Notes: generated by a model from the letters alone, not told the origin. A stretch of 12,053 nt of DNA from Syntrophaceae bacterium UBA5744 (GCA_002419215.1 DIFQ01000017.1:1-12053), one strand, 5' to 3'; counted from the first letter of the stretch, positions 5,155 to 12,050 are shown. Numbers and translations: made by a program.

Positions 5155-6075
5155 ATGAGTGAGCCTTCATACATCAAACTCTACCGCGAAGGCGTGCTTC
5201 AGAAACGCGCCCGGGAGGCCGTGGAGCGCCTGCGGGAATGCCGGCTCTGCCCCCGGGAGTGCGGGGTGAACCGCCTGGAGGGCGAGCAGGGTTTCTGCCA
5301 GACGGAGCGCAGGGCCATGGTTTCCAGCGCCGGCCCCCACTTCGGCGAGGAATCGCCGCTGGTGGGCTTGCACGGCTCGGGCACCATTTTCTTCAGCTCC
5401 TGCAATCTCCTTTGCTCTTTCTGCCAGAACTATGATATCAGCCACTTGCGGGAGGGTGCCGAAGTCGAGCCGGACACGCTTGCCGGCGCCATGCTCCAGC
5501 TGGCCCGGGGCGGGTGCCACAACATCAACTTCGTCACCCCGAGCCACGTGGTCCCGCAGATCCTCGAGGCGCTGGTTCCGGCAGTCGAGGGCGGGCTGGA
5601 TATCCCGCTGGTCTACAACACCGGCGGGTACGATTCCGTCGAGACACTGAAGCTCCTCGACGGGATTGTCGACATCTACATGCCCGACTTCAAGTTCTGG
5701 GACAACGATTGGGCGCAGCGCCTTTGCTGGGCCGGCGACTACCGCGAGCGGGCCATGGAGGCCCTGCGGGAAATGCACCGGCAGGTGGGTAATCTCGAGA
5801 TCGACGAGGCCGGGGTGGCCGTGCGGGGTCTGCTCGTGCGGCACCTCGTGATGCCCGGCGGCGTGGCGGGCACGGAAGAGGTTGTGCGGTTCCTGGCCAC
5901 GGAGATCTCGAGGGACACCTACGTCAACATCATGGACCAGTACCGACCCTGCTGGGAAGCGCAGAAGACCCCGGCGATCAACCGCCGGATCACCGGCGAG
6001 GAATACGAACAGGCGTTGGAGATGGCCAGGCAGGCGGGGTTGCACAGGCTGGATGATCGGGTGCGCACGAGGTAA
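5155..6075 (+). CDS. PflX-like radical SAM protein
   Basis: The 306-residue protein has the radical SAM cluster CNLLCSFC (Cys83, Cys87, Cys90), which binds a 4Fe-4S cluster and cleaves S-adenosylmethionine. Ahead of it lies a second Cys set, CRLCPREC with GFC (Cys29, 32, 36, 48), typical of the COG1313/PflX group. Later motifs are GGCHNINFVTPSHVVPQI, YNTGGYDS, DIYMPDFKFWD, VRHLVMPGG and NIMDQYRPC, in the family order. Its relatives are pyruvate formate-lyase activase-like, but the substrate of this branch is unknown, and there is no glycyl-radical enzyme nearby. Start 5155 has no clear ribosome site; the repeat element ends 11 bases upstream, so initiation may depend on leader structure. Full length for the family. 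Confidence 0.9.
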   Translation: MSEPSYIKLYREGVLQKRAREAVERLRECRLCPRECGVNRLEGEQGFCQTERRAMVSSAGPHFGEESPLVGLHGSGTIFFSSCNLLCSFCQNYDISHLREGAEVEPDTLAGAMLQLARGGCHNINFVTPSHVVPQILEALVPAVEGGLDIPLVYNTGGYDSVETLKLLDGIVDIYMPDFKFWDNDWAQRLCWAGDYRERAMEALREMHRQVGNLEIDEAGVAVRGLLVRHLVMPGGVAGTEEVVRFLATEISRDTYVNIMDQYRPCWEAQKTPAINRRITGEEYEQALEMARQAGLHRLDDRVRTR

Positions 6076-6125
6076 TGTGCGGCTTCAGTCACGCTGAACG
6101 TTGCTGATTACGAACGAGATAGTGC

Positions 6126-6215
6126 CTGCGAAGATCGGAAGAGCAGAAGTGAGGAAGAGCGGACAAGAATCTTCGATCGACTCCGATCTTCCGCTCTTCA
6201 TAACTTCCTGACTTC
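6126..6215 (+). repeat. GAAG-octamer inverted repeat, copy B
   Basis: Same orientation as copy A. CTGC is followed by GAAGATCG, GAAGAGCA, GAAGTGAG, GAAGAGCG (6130-6161). The right arm, read on the minus strand from 6215, is GAAGTCAG, GAAGTTAT, GAAGAGCG, GAAGATCG. The arms pair at 22 of 32 positions. A TTCAG/CTGAA mini-hairpin lies just upstream (about 6085-6099). It starts 51 bases after the radical SAM stop. Confidence 0.9.
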
Positions 6216-6287
6216 GCTTTCAATCGTCAGGGCCGTGCAGACAGGTAATCCGCATGGCCGAATACTGGACAGGGATGGTGAGACCAT

Positions 6288-6497
6288 ATGCCGATTTTTG
6301 AGTTCCGCTGCGAGAAATGCAAAAAAACCTTCGAGACCCTCGTTTTCGGTAACCAGGAGGTGTCCTGCCCGAAGTGCAAGGGCAAGAACGTGAAGAAGCT
6401 CATGTCCGCCTTCAGCCACGCGAGCGATGGCAAGTTCACCAGCTCCGCGGGCCCCGGCTGCGGATCCTGCAGCGCCACCAGCTGCGGTCCCTCCTGA
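6288..6497 (+). CDS. FmdB-family zinc ribbon protein
   Basis: A 69-residue protein beginning MPIFEFRCEKC, with two CxxC knuckles (Cys8/Cys11 and Cys27/Cys30) separated by KKTFETLVFGNQEVS. This is the FmdB/CxxC_CxxC_SSSS domain, a small zinc ribbon often labelled regulatory because of its first description near formamidase genes; the true function is unknown. The C terminus, GCGSCSATSCGPS, adds three more cysteines (58, 61, 66), a common feature of these proteins that could bind a further metal. Start 6288 is supported by GGTGAG about 6 bases upstream and by the family's usual MPxYEF start. A structured, non-coding 150-bp gap separates it from the PspC gene, which may be cotranscribed. Confidence 0.92.
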   Translation: MPIFEFRCEKCKKTFETLVFGNQEVSCPKCKGKNVKKLMSAFSHASDGKFTSSAGPGCGSCSATSCGPS

Positions 6498-6511
6498 GGG
6501 GGTTGATCCGC

Positions 6512-6581
6512 CGGCCGAAGGTTTCGGCCGAAAACAAGAGAGCCGATGGCTGCAGGCCGTCCCGATGTGACGGCCTGCAGC
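6512..6581. other. Two strong hairpins between fmdB-like and pspC-like genes
   Basis: CGGCCGAA (6512-6519) pairs with TTCGGCCG (6523-6530) around GGT. A perfect 13-bp stem follows: GCTGCAGGCCGTC (6549-6561) with GACGGCCTGCAGC (6569-6581) and a 7-base loop. Neither is followed by a T-run on either strand, so they are not simple terminators. They could be mRNA processing or stability elements or protein-binding sites. Confidence 0.7.
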
Positions 6582-6649
6582 GTGAAATCGTGTCCGACGA
6601 GAGGGTGCATGTCGATCGGGGCTGATCTGCGAACCAGAGAGGTGATTCG

Positions 6650-6859
6650 ATGGAAGAGAAGAATCTGCTGCACACGTTCAAGCGGTCAAGAAAGGACAAG
6701 TGGCTGGGCGGGATCTGCGGGGCCCTGGGCGCCATCACGCCTCTGCCCTCTTGGGTCTGGCGGCTGATCTTTACGCTTGCCGTCATCCTCTACGGCACCG
6801 GGCTCCTGATCTACATCCTTCTGTGGATCTTCGTGCCGCAGGAAGAAGAGGGAAGTTAG
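6650..6859 (+). CDS. PspC-domain mini membrane protein
   Basis: A 69-residue protein that is essentially one PspC domain. It has a basic N terminus (KRSRKDKWLGGICGALG at residues 11-27), a Pro/Trp-containing linker (TPLPSWVWRL) and one transmembrane helix (IFTLAVILYGTGLLIYILLWIFVP, about 40-63). PspC of Escherichia coli senses envelope stress with PspA and PspB; none of those partners is present, so only membrane association is safe to predict. GAGAGGTG lies about 6 bases before the ATG. The last codons (EEEGS then TAG) run into repeat copy C, whose first octamer provides the stop codon. Confidence 0.88.
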   Translation: MEEKNLLHTFKRSRKDKWLGGICGALGAITPLPSWVWRLIFTLAVILYGTGLLIYILLWIFVPQEEEGS

Positions 6860-6939
6860 GAAGAGCGGAAGTCAGGAAGATCAGACAAGACAATCCGGTA
6901 ACGAATCCGATCTTCCGCGCTTCCTCACTTCCGAGCTTC
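6852..6939. repeat. GAAG-octamer inverted repeat, copy C
   Basis: Left arm units are GAAGTTAG, GAAGAGCG, GAAGTCAG, GAAGATCA (6852-6883). The right arm, read on the minus strand from 6939, is GAAGCTCG, GAAGTGAG, GAAGCGCG, GAAGATCG. The arms pair at 24 of 32 positions. This is the most diverged copy: it lacks the CTGC edge and the adapter-like 13-mer. It overlaps the final codons and stop of the PspC gene. Confidence 0.85.
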
Positions 6940-7009
6940 CCTGTTGCCCGGCTACGATAGACCCCGCAGGATCAAATCCACGCAGTGCCGCCCCGAGTCC
7001 ACGGGCAAC

Positions 7010-7030
7010 AGTCCGTCCGGAGGACGGACT
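7010..7030 (-). terminator. Hairpin at the end of the histidine kinase gene
   Basis: AGTCCGTCC (7010-7018) and GGACGGACT (7022-7030) form a perfect 9-bp stem with a 3-base loop. It overlaps the TAG stop of the kinase gene by two bases. There is no T-run after it on the minus strand, so if it ends transcription it is not a standard intrinsic terminator. Confidence 0.45.
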
Positions 7031-8672
7031 AGTCCCCCAGGGGCACTTCATCCCTCTCCCCGTCCAGGACCTCCCGCACCTTTTTCAGCATGTCCTCGAG
7101 CCGATAGGGCTTTGCCATGAAGCCCGTGGCGCCCGCTTCCAGGATACCCTGGACAGTCTGCGTGGCGGCGTAGCCGCTGGCGATGAGAACCTTCACGGAT
7201 GGGTTCATGCGCAGGAGCTCCTGGAGGCACTTCTCGCCCCCCATTCCCGGCATCCCCAGGTCGAGGATGACCAGGTCGATGCGATTCCCCTGCCGGGTGT
7301 AGATCTCGACGGCCTCTTCTCCGCTCCGCGCCATGAGGACCGTGTAGCCGAACTGCTCGAGGGTGCTCTGGCCGATATCGAGGATATCCGGCTCGTCGTC
7401 GACGATGATGATCGTCTCCGCCCCGCGGTAGTCCGCCTTTTTCCGGGCCTCTTTCTCCGGGGCCGCCCCCTTTCTTTCCGGCACCGGCAGGTAGACCCTG
7501 AAGGTCGTTCCCGCGTCCCGGTTGCTCTCGCACAGGATGAGCCCGTGATGGCTCTGAACGATGCCGTAGACGATGGCCAGCCCCAGCCCGATCCCCGAGC
7601 CCACGCCCTTGGTCGTGTAGAAGGGCTCGAATATCCGTTCGAGCGTTTCCCGGTCCATTCCGTGGCCCGTGTCCGTGAAGGTGAGCTCCACGTAGGCCCC
7701 GGGCGGCAGGCCGACGTGGTTGCGGCAGAACGCCTCGTCAAGCCGGGCGTTCCGGGTTTCGATGACGATCTTCCCGCCACCGGGCATGGCGTCTTTCGCG
7801 TTGATCCCCAGGTTGAAAAGAACGTGCTCGAGCTGCACCGCGTCCCCGTCGACAGAGTAAAGATCGGCGGCCAGCCGCATCTCTGCCGAGATCGATTCCG
7901 GGATGGTCCTGGCCAGCGTCTTCTGGGCCTGGCGGACCACCTCGTTGAGGTCGATCGGCTCGAGCCGGCTTTCCTCCTTCCGGCTGAAGATGAGCAGCTG
8001 TTTGGTGAGGGCTGCCGCCCGCTGGACGGATCGCTCGATCTGCAGCAGCCAGCCCTGTTCCGTGCGGTCCCGGTCGCCGCGCATCATGAGCAGCTGGATG
8101 TAGCCCGAGATGCCCTGCAGGTGATTGTTGAAGTCGTGGGCGATCCCTCCGGCAAGCGTTCCGATGGCCTCCATCTTCTTGGCGTACAGCAGCTGCGACT
8201 CCACGTCCCCCTGCCGGGTTGCGTCCTTCATCAGGCATAGCAGGGCGGGCTGATCCTCCCAGCGCACGGGGACGAACCGGGTTGCGGCCTGAAAACCCTC
8301 GCCCCCCTTGCGGATAAACCCGAAGGAAATCGAATCCTGTTCCGTCTCGCCGGCCAGAGCCTGCCGGTAAAGGGCGAGAACCTTCTCCCGGTCGCCGGCA
8401 TCGATGAATTCGTCAAACGGGCCCGATTTGAGCTCGGCGGCCGGATATCCGCTGATGATTGCCGCGGCAGGATTGGCAAACTTGACGCGCTCGTCCTGGA
8501 CGATCAGGACGCCCTCCTGGACCCTCTCGGCGAGGAAACGGAACTTCGTTTCCGAATCCTTCAGCACCCGGGCGAGCGCGGCGAATTCCTTCTCCATCTC
8601 CTCGAGATACCGGACACGCTCGCGAAGCGCCGCGATCTCCTTGATGTACTGCTCCTTCTCGGACTCTGTCAC
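7029..8672 (-). CDS. Soluble hybrid histidine kinase (PAS-HisKA-HATPase-REC)
   Basis: The 547-residue protein has no membrane segment. Residues 1-45 form a coiled coil, about 40-150 a PAS sensor, and 165-235 the dimerisation domain with phosphoacceptor His179 in LAGGIAHDFNNHLQ. The ATPase domain covers about 275-397, with N-box Asn291 (LFNLGINAKDAM), DTGHGM at 334-339, EPFYTTK at 349-355 and GSGIGLGLAIVYG. The C-terminal receiver at 419-537 has Asp425/426, phosphoacceptor Asp471 (LVILDLGMPGMGG) and Lys521. A C-terminal receiver after a kinase core can tune kinase activity or pass phosphate on; no separate output regulator is nearby. The start is GTG 8672-8670, with GGGAGGAG about 9 bases upstream, 4 bases after the rarA stop, implying translational coupling. 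The PAS ligand is unknown. Confidence 0.95.
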   Translation of the reverse strand: MTESEKEQYIKEIAALRERVRYLEEMEKEFAALARVLKDSETKFRFLAERVQEGVLIVQDERVKFANPAAAIISGYPAAELKSGPFDEFIDAGDREKVLALYRQALAGETEQDSISFGFIRKGGEGFQAATRFVPVRWEDQPALLCLMKDATRQGDVESQLLYAKKMEAIGTLAGGIAHDFNNHLQGISGYIQLLMMRGDRDRTEQGWLLQIERSVQRAAALTKQLLIFSRKEESRLEPIDLNEVVRQAQKTLARTIPESISAEMRLAADLYSVDGDAVQLEHVLFNLGINAKDAMPGGGKIVIETRNARLDEAFCRNHVGLPPGAYVELTFTDTGHGMDRETLERIFEPFYTTKGVGSGIGLGLAIVYGIVQSHHGLILCESNRDAGTTFRVYLPVPERKGAAPEKEARKKADYRGAETIIIVDDEPDILDIGQSTLEQFGYTVLMARSGEEAVEIYTRQGNRIDLVILDLGMPGMGGEKCLQELLRMNPSVKVLIASGYAATQTVQGILEAGATGFMAKPYRLEDMLKKVREVLDGERDEVPLGD

Positions 8673-8676
8673 CGGT

Positions 8677-10035
8677 TCACTCCTCCCGTTCGTCCTTCCT
8701 GTCCCGCGCTGCCTGCTCCCGGATCCTGCGCCACTTCGTCAGGCGCTCCCGTATCACCTTTTCGTACCCGCGGTCCGTGGGCGAGTAGTAAACATTCCCC
8801 TGGAGCTTCTCCGGAAGATGATCCTGGGGTGTGAAGGCCTCCTCGTAATCGTGGGCGTACTTGTACCCCTTGGCATAGCCGAGATCGCGCATGAGCCGCG
8901 TGGGCGCGTTGCGGATGTGCAGCGGCACGGGCAGGGTCCCCGTCTCGCCGATGGCGGACTTCACCTTGCCCCAGGCGCGGTAGATCGCATTGCTCTTGGG
9001 GGCCGTGGCAAGATAAACGGCGGCCTGCGCCAGCGACAGCTCGCCCTCCGGCAGTCCGATGAAATGGAAGGCCTGCATGGCCGACATGGCCACCGCGAGG
9101 GCCATGGGGTCGGCATTGCCGATGTCTTCGGAGGCGAAACGGATCATGCGCCGGGCGATGTAGAGGGGATCCTCGCCCGCCTCGAGCATGCGCGCGAGCC
9201 AGTAGAGGGCCGCGTCGGGGTCGCTTCCCCGGAGGCTCTTGTGCAGGGCCGAAATCAGGTTGTAATGCTCTTCGCCCGCCTTGTCGTACTGGAGGGCCTT
9301 GCGCTGGAGGGCCGCCTCGGCCAGCGCCAGGGTGACGGTTCGGTCCCCGGCGTCCCTGCCGGCCACGAGCGAAACCGCCGCTTCGAGGTTGTTGAGGGCC
9401 GTTCGCGCATCCCCGTCTGCGGCGCGGACCATGTGATCGATCGCCTCGGGCTCCACCTCGATCGAGAGCCCGGCCAGGCCCCGCCGGGGGTCGCGGAGCG
9501 CCCTGCGGAGGATCTCCGCAAGCTCCTCCTCGGTAAAGGGCCGCAGGACCATGACACGGGTTCGGGACAGGAGCGGCGAGATGACCTCGAAGGAGGGATT
9601 TTCCGTCGTGGCTCCGATCAGCGTGATCAGGCCGCTCTCCACGTGGGGCAGAAAGGCGTCCTGCTGGGCCTTGTTGAACCGGTGGATCTCGTCGACAAAG
9701 AGGATCGTTCTGCGGCCCGTCCGCTCGATCTCCGCCCGGGCTTCCTCGATGACGCCCCGGATCTCCTTTACACCGGAGAGCACGGCCGAAAAGGTGGCGA
9801 AGTGGGACTTCGTCTCGCCGGCGATGATGCGGGCAAGGGTGGTCTTCCCGGAACCGGGCGGCCCCCAGAAGATCATGGAGAAGAGCCGGTCCTCCTCGAT
9901 GGCCTTGCGCAGAAGCCCCCCTTTTTCCAGGATGTGGGACTGGCCCACGTATTCCTCCAGGGTTTCCGGCCGCATCCGGTCCGCCAGCGGGCGGGCATTT
10001 TTCAGTCGCTCATCGGAGGAGTCCATTCGCTCCAT
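8677..10035 (-). CDS. rarA: Replication-associated recombination ATPase RarA/MgsA
   Basis: The 452-residue protein is a clamp-loader-like AAA+ ATPase acting at stalled replication forks and single-stranded gaps. It begins with the family's RPETLEEYVGQSHIL (22-36). It has Walker A GPPGSGKTTL (58-67), Walker B ILFVDEIHRF (111-120), sensor GATTENPSF (141-149) and the arginine finger in SPLLSRTR. The C-terminal part carries the tetramerisation region signatures DPDAALYWLARMLEAGEDP, RRMIRFASEDIGNADP and YKYAHDYEEAF. The length is normal. Start 10035 is the first Met; a second Met at 10026 is also possible, and neither has a strong ribosome site. It is the first gene of a tight pair with the histidine kinase, and repeat copy D lies 17 bases upstream of its start. 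Confidence 0.96.
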   Translation of the reverse strand: MERMDSSDERLKNARPLADRMRPETLEEYVGQSHILEKGGLLRKAIEEDRLFSMIFWGPPGSGKTTLARIIAGETKSHFATFSAVLSGVKEIRGVIEEARAEIERTGRRTILFVDEIHRFNKAQQDAFLPHVESGLITLIGATTENPSFEVISPLLSRTRVMVLRPFTEEELAEILRRALRDPRRGLAGLSIEVEPEAIDHMVRAADGDARTALNNLEAAVSLVAGRDAGDRTVTLALAEAALQRKALQYDKAGEEHYNLISALHKSLRGSDPDAALYWLARMLEAGEDPLYIARRMIRFASEDIGNADPMALAVAMSAMQAFHFIGLPEGELSLAQAAVYLATAPKSNAIYRAWGKVKSAIGETGTLPVPLHIRNAPTRLMRDLGYAKGYKYAHDYEEAFTPQDHLPEKLQGNVYYSPTDRGYEKVIRERLTKWRRIREQAARDRKDEREE

Positions 10036-10052
10036 GGGACCTTGAAAAGAAT

Positions 10053-10151
10053 GAAGTCAGGAAGCGATGAAGAGCGGAAGATCGGAGTGGATGTGCCTGA
10101 TTCTTTCTTTCAATCCGCTCTTCCTGACTTCTGCTCTTCCGATCTTCGCAG
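10053..10151 (-). repeat. GAAG-octamer inverted repeat, copy D
   Basis: Opposite orientation to copies A and B. From 10147 on the minus strand the units are GAAGATCG, GAAGAGCA, GAAGTCAG, GAAGAGCG, with the CTGC edge at 10151-10148. The other arm, on the plus strand from 10053, is GAAGTCAG, GAAGCGAT, GAAGAGCG, GAAGATCG, followed by GAGTGGATG as in copy A. The arms pair at 22 of 32 positions. It occupies the presumed 5' region of rarA. Confidence 0.9.
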
Positions 10152-10336
10152 ACTTGATACTCGATCGTAATCAATAACGCGCAACGGGACCGGAGACGTT
10201 CGGCGCCTCATGTGCCCCCGGCAACAGCCTGCCGGCAGCCGTCCCTGCGGGCGGCGAAAAGATACCACGGAACCTTGCAAAACACAATCACGCAGACCCG
10301 GATGAACCCGCACGAGGATCGGGATGCCGGGACAAA
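10152..10336. other. Non-coding gap with two adjacent GC hairpins
   Basis: I see no gene here. Two hairpins lie almost back to back: CCGGCA/TGCCGG (10218-10235) and GCCGTCC/GGGCGGC with a CTGC loop (10238-10255). Neither is followed by a T-tract in a useful position. Any promoter for rarA would have to lie here, upstream of repeat D; a weak TTGCGC-N19-TATCAA on the minus strand at about 10156-10186 is the best I found. Confidence 0.4.
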
Positions 10337-10499
10337 AAATCCCCCTCTTTCCCCCTGTGAAAACCCTTTCCTTGATCTTCCTCTCCCCAGCGCGGGAGAG
10401 GATTGAGGTGAGGGGGAATGTCCCCCCTCCTCCACTTCCTCCTCCCACCGGGGGAGGAGGACAGCGGAGAGGATTTTCATAGGGGAAAGAGGGGGATTT
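10337..10499. repeat. Compound palindromic repeat downstream of trpB2
   Basis: The outer arms 10337-10371 and 10466-10499 are near-perfect inverted copies (CCCCCTCTTT... against AAAGAGGGGG...). Inside are CCTCTCCC/GGGAGAGG (around 10380-10401) and CCTCCTCCC/GGGAGGAGG (around 10438-10460), plus GGGGG/CCCCC. The left arm includes a 25-bp sequence repeated exactly at 11979-12003. The CCTCTCCC...GGGAGAGG core resembles palindromes common in proteobacterial intergenic DNA. Reading frames across it are spurious. Confidence 0.75.
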
Positions 10500-10520
10500 C
10501 TCTTCTCCGGTTTTGTCCTT

Positions 10521-10552
10521 CCCTGTACCCTGGACCCTGTACCCTGGACCCT
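10521..10552. repeat. CCCTGNA heptamer tandem repeat
   Basis: The units CCCTGTA and CCCTGGA alternate twice (10521-10548) and a partial CCCT follows, ending exactly at the base before the trpB2 stop codon on the minus strand. It therefore forms the start of the trpB2 3' untranslated region. The 7-base period matches that of the element at 5060-5143, although the sequence differs. Confidence 0.85.
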
Positions 10553-11923
10553 CTATCGCTCAATGCACGCCGGGTGGTTCGCGATTGCCTTCAGGGCCCT
10601 CTGAATTTCATCGTCGGGCAGTTCGTAAGCCGAGAGTTTCCCGGCAAAATAGGCTTCGTAGGAGGCGAGGTCGACGAGGCCGTGGCCGCTGTAGTTGAAG
10701 AGGATAATTTTCTCCTTCCCCTCTTCCTTTGCCCGCCTGGCCTCGTCCACAACGGCGGCGATGGCGTGCGTCGTCTCCGGGGCCGGGATGAATCCCTCGG
10801 TCCGGGCCCAGAGAACACCTGCTTCGAAGGTGTCGAGCTGGTGGTACGCGCGGGCCTCGATAAGCTCCTTTTTCAGCAGATGGCTCACGATGGGCGCCAT
10901 TCCGTGGTAGCGAAGCCCGCCCGCGTGGATCGGCGCGGGGATGAAATCGTGTCCGAGGGTATACATGGCCAGAAGGGGCGTCATTTTTGCCACGTCACCG
11001 AAATCGTAGGCGAAGGGCCCCTTGGTGAGGGTCGGGCAGGAAGTGGGCTCGGCTGCGATGATGCTCACCTTCTTGCCATGGATCCTGTCCCGCACAAAGG
11101 GCAGGCTCACGCCGCCGAAGTTGCTCCCACCGCCGGCGCAGCCGATGACCACGTCGGGGTATTTTCCGATCTTCTCGAACTGCTTCTTCGCCTCGAGGCC
11201 GATGATGGTTTGATGCATCAGCGTGTGGTTCAGCACGCTCCCGAGGGAGTAGCGGCAGTCCTTGTTGGTCACCGCGTACTCGACGGCCTCGCTGATGGCC
11301 ACGCCGAGACTGCCGGGACAATCCGGGTCCTGGGCAAGGATGTTGCGCCCCGCCTGGGTCCTCTCACTGGGGCTTGGAGTGCAGTTGGCGCCCCAGGTCA
11401 TCATCATCAGCCGCCGGTAGGGCTTCTGGTTGTAGCTCACGCGGACCATGAAGACCTCGCATTCCAGGCCGAACATCTGGCAGGCCATCGCCAGCGCGCT
11501 TCCCCACTGCCCCGCACCCGTTTCCGTCGAGAGCTTCTTGATCCCGAAGACCTTGTTGTAATAGGCCTGCGGGATAGCCGTGTTGGGCTTGTGGGAGCCG
11601 GGGGGGCTCACGCTTTCGTCCTTGTAGTAGATCTTGACAGGGCACTTCAGGGCCTTTTCGAAATTGAGGGCGCGCCTCAACGGCGTGGGGCGGTACAGGA
11701 GGTACTTGTCCAGGACCTCGTCGGGGATCGTGATCAGGCTCTCCGTGCTCATCTCCTGCTCGATGATGTTCATGGGAAAGATGGGGGCCAGATCCTGCGG
11801 GCCGACCGGCTTTCCGGTACCCGGGTGAAGGGGAGGATTCATGGGCGTCGGCAAGTCGGGCAGGATATTGTACCATTGCCTGGGAATCTCCGAATCGTTC
11901 AGCAAGATCTTTCGTTCTTCCAT
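10553..11923 (-). CDS. trpB2: Tryptophan synthase beta chain, TrpB2 type
   Basis: The 456-residue pyridoxal-phosphate enzyme condenses indole with serine to give tryptophan. It belongs to the TrpB2 (COG1350) branch by its long N terminus (LPDLPTPMNPPLHPGTGKPVGP, residues 21-42), RPTPL at 78-82, the PLP-binding Lys112 in SHKPNTA, ETGAGQWG at 134-141, the phosphate-cradle GGGSN (264-268), EGFIPAPETTHA (376-387) and SGHG (412-415). TrpB2 enzymes often act without a TrpA partner and may salvage indole; no other trp gene lies nearby. Start 11923 is chosen because AAGGAGG lies 8 bases upstream; the frame stays open to the window edge, but that extension is repeat sequence. The gene is flanked on both sides by copies of one intergenic repeat. 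Confidence 0.95.
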   Translation of the reverse strand: MEERKILLNDSEIPRQWYNILPDLPTPMNPPLHPGTGKPVGPQDLAPIFPMNIIEQEMSTESLITIPDEVLDKYLLYRPTPLRRALNFEKALKCPVKIYYKDESVSPPGSHKPNTAIPQAYYNKVFGIKKLSTETGAGQWGSALAMACQMFGLECEVFMVRVSYNQKPYRRLMMMTWGANCTPSPSERTQAGRNILAQDPDCPGSLGVAISEAVEYAVTNKDCRYSLGSVLNHTLMHQTIIGLEAKKQFEKIGKYPDVVIGCAGGGSNFGGVSLPFVRDRIHGKKVSIIAAEPTSCPTLTKGPFAYDFGDVAKMTPLLAMYTLGHDFIPAPIHAGGLRYHGMAPIVSHLLKKELIEARAYHQLDTFEAGVLWARTEGFIPAPETTHAIAAVVDEARRAKEEGKEKIILFNYSGHGLVDLASYEAYFAGKLSAYELPDDEIQRALKAIANHPACIER

Positions 11924-11978
11924 TGTTTTTTCCTCCTTCAATTCGTTTATCTCGTTCGATCGTTCTTTTCCTATGAAG

Positions 11979-12050
11979 ACCCTTTCCTTGATCTTCCTCT
12001 CCCTGCGGGGATTTCCACCTTCTAGGTCCCCTCTCCCTTGAGGGGAGAGC
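11979..12050. repeat. Second copy of the trpB2-flanking repeat, cut by the window edge
   Basis: Positions 11979-12003 are identical to 10363-10387 (25 bases, same orientation), and similarity extends a little upstream (TGAA). Beyond 12003 the copies diverge. CTCTCCC (12031-12037) pairs with GGGAGAG (12043-12049), a hairpin of the same style as in the first copy. The element lies in the 5' leader of trpB2, 56 bases before its start, and may continue outside the window. Confidence 0.8.

Noticed and set aside
5167..6045. A 292-codon minus-strand frame opposite the radical SAM gene
   Set aside because: It is antisense to a gene with intact Fe-S motifs and has no family signature.
1749..10151. 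CRISPR array
   Set aside because: The repeat copies are thousands of bases apart with genes between them, the internal units have no unique spacers of 25-40 bases, and no cas gene is present.
8404..10170. A 588-codon open frame on the plus strand opposite rarA and the kinase
   Set aside because: It is antisense to two genes with complete family motifs, shows no domain of its own and reflects GC-rich third-position bias.
10152..10336. tRNA or riboswitch in the gap upstream of rarA
   Set aside because: The hairpins do not form a cloverleaf, and no known aptamer core was recognised.
10110..10448. A 112-codon minus-strand frame in the gap between rarA and trpB2
   Set aside because: Its residues are translations of the compound palindrome and repeat D; there is no ribosome site or domain.
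10418..12025. A 535-codon open frame on the plus strand opposite trpB2
   Set aside because: It is a mirror of the trpB2 codon pattern; its ends are translated repeat sequence.
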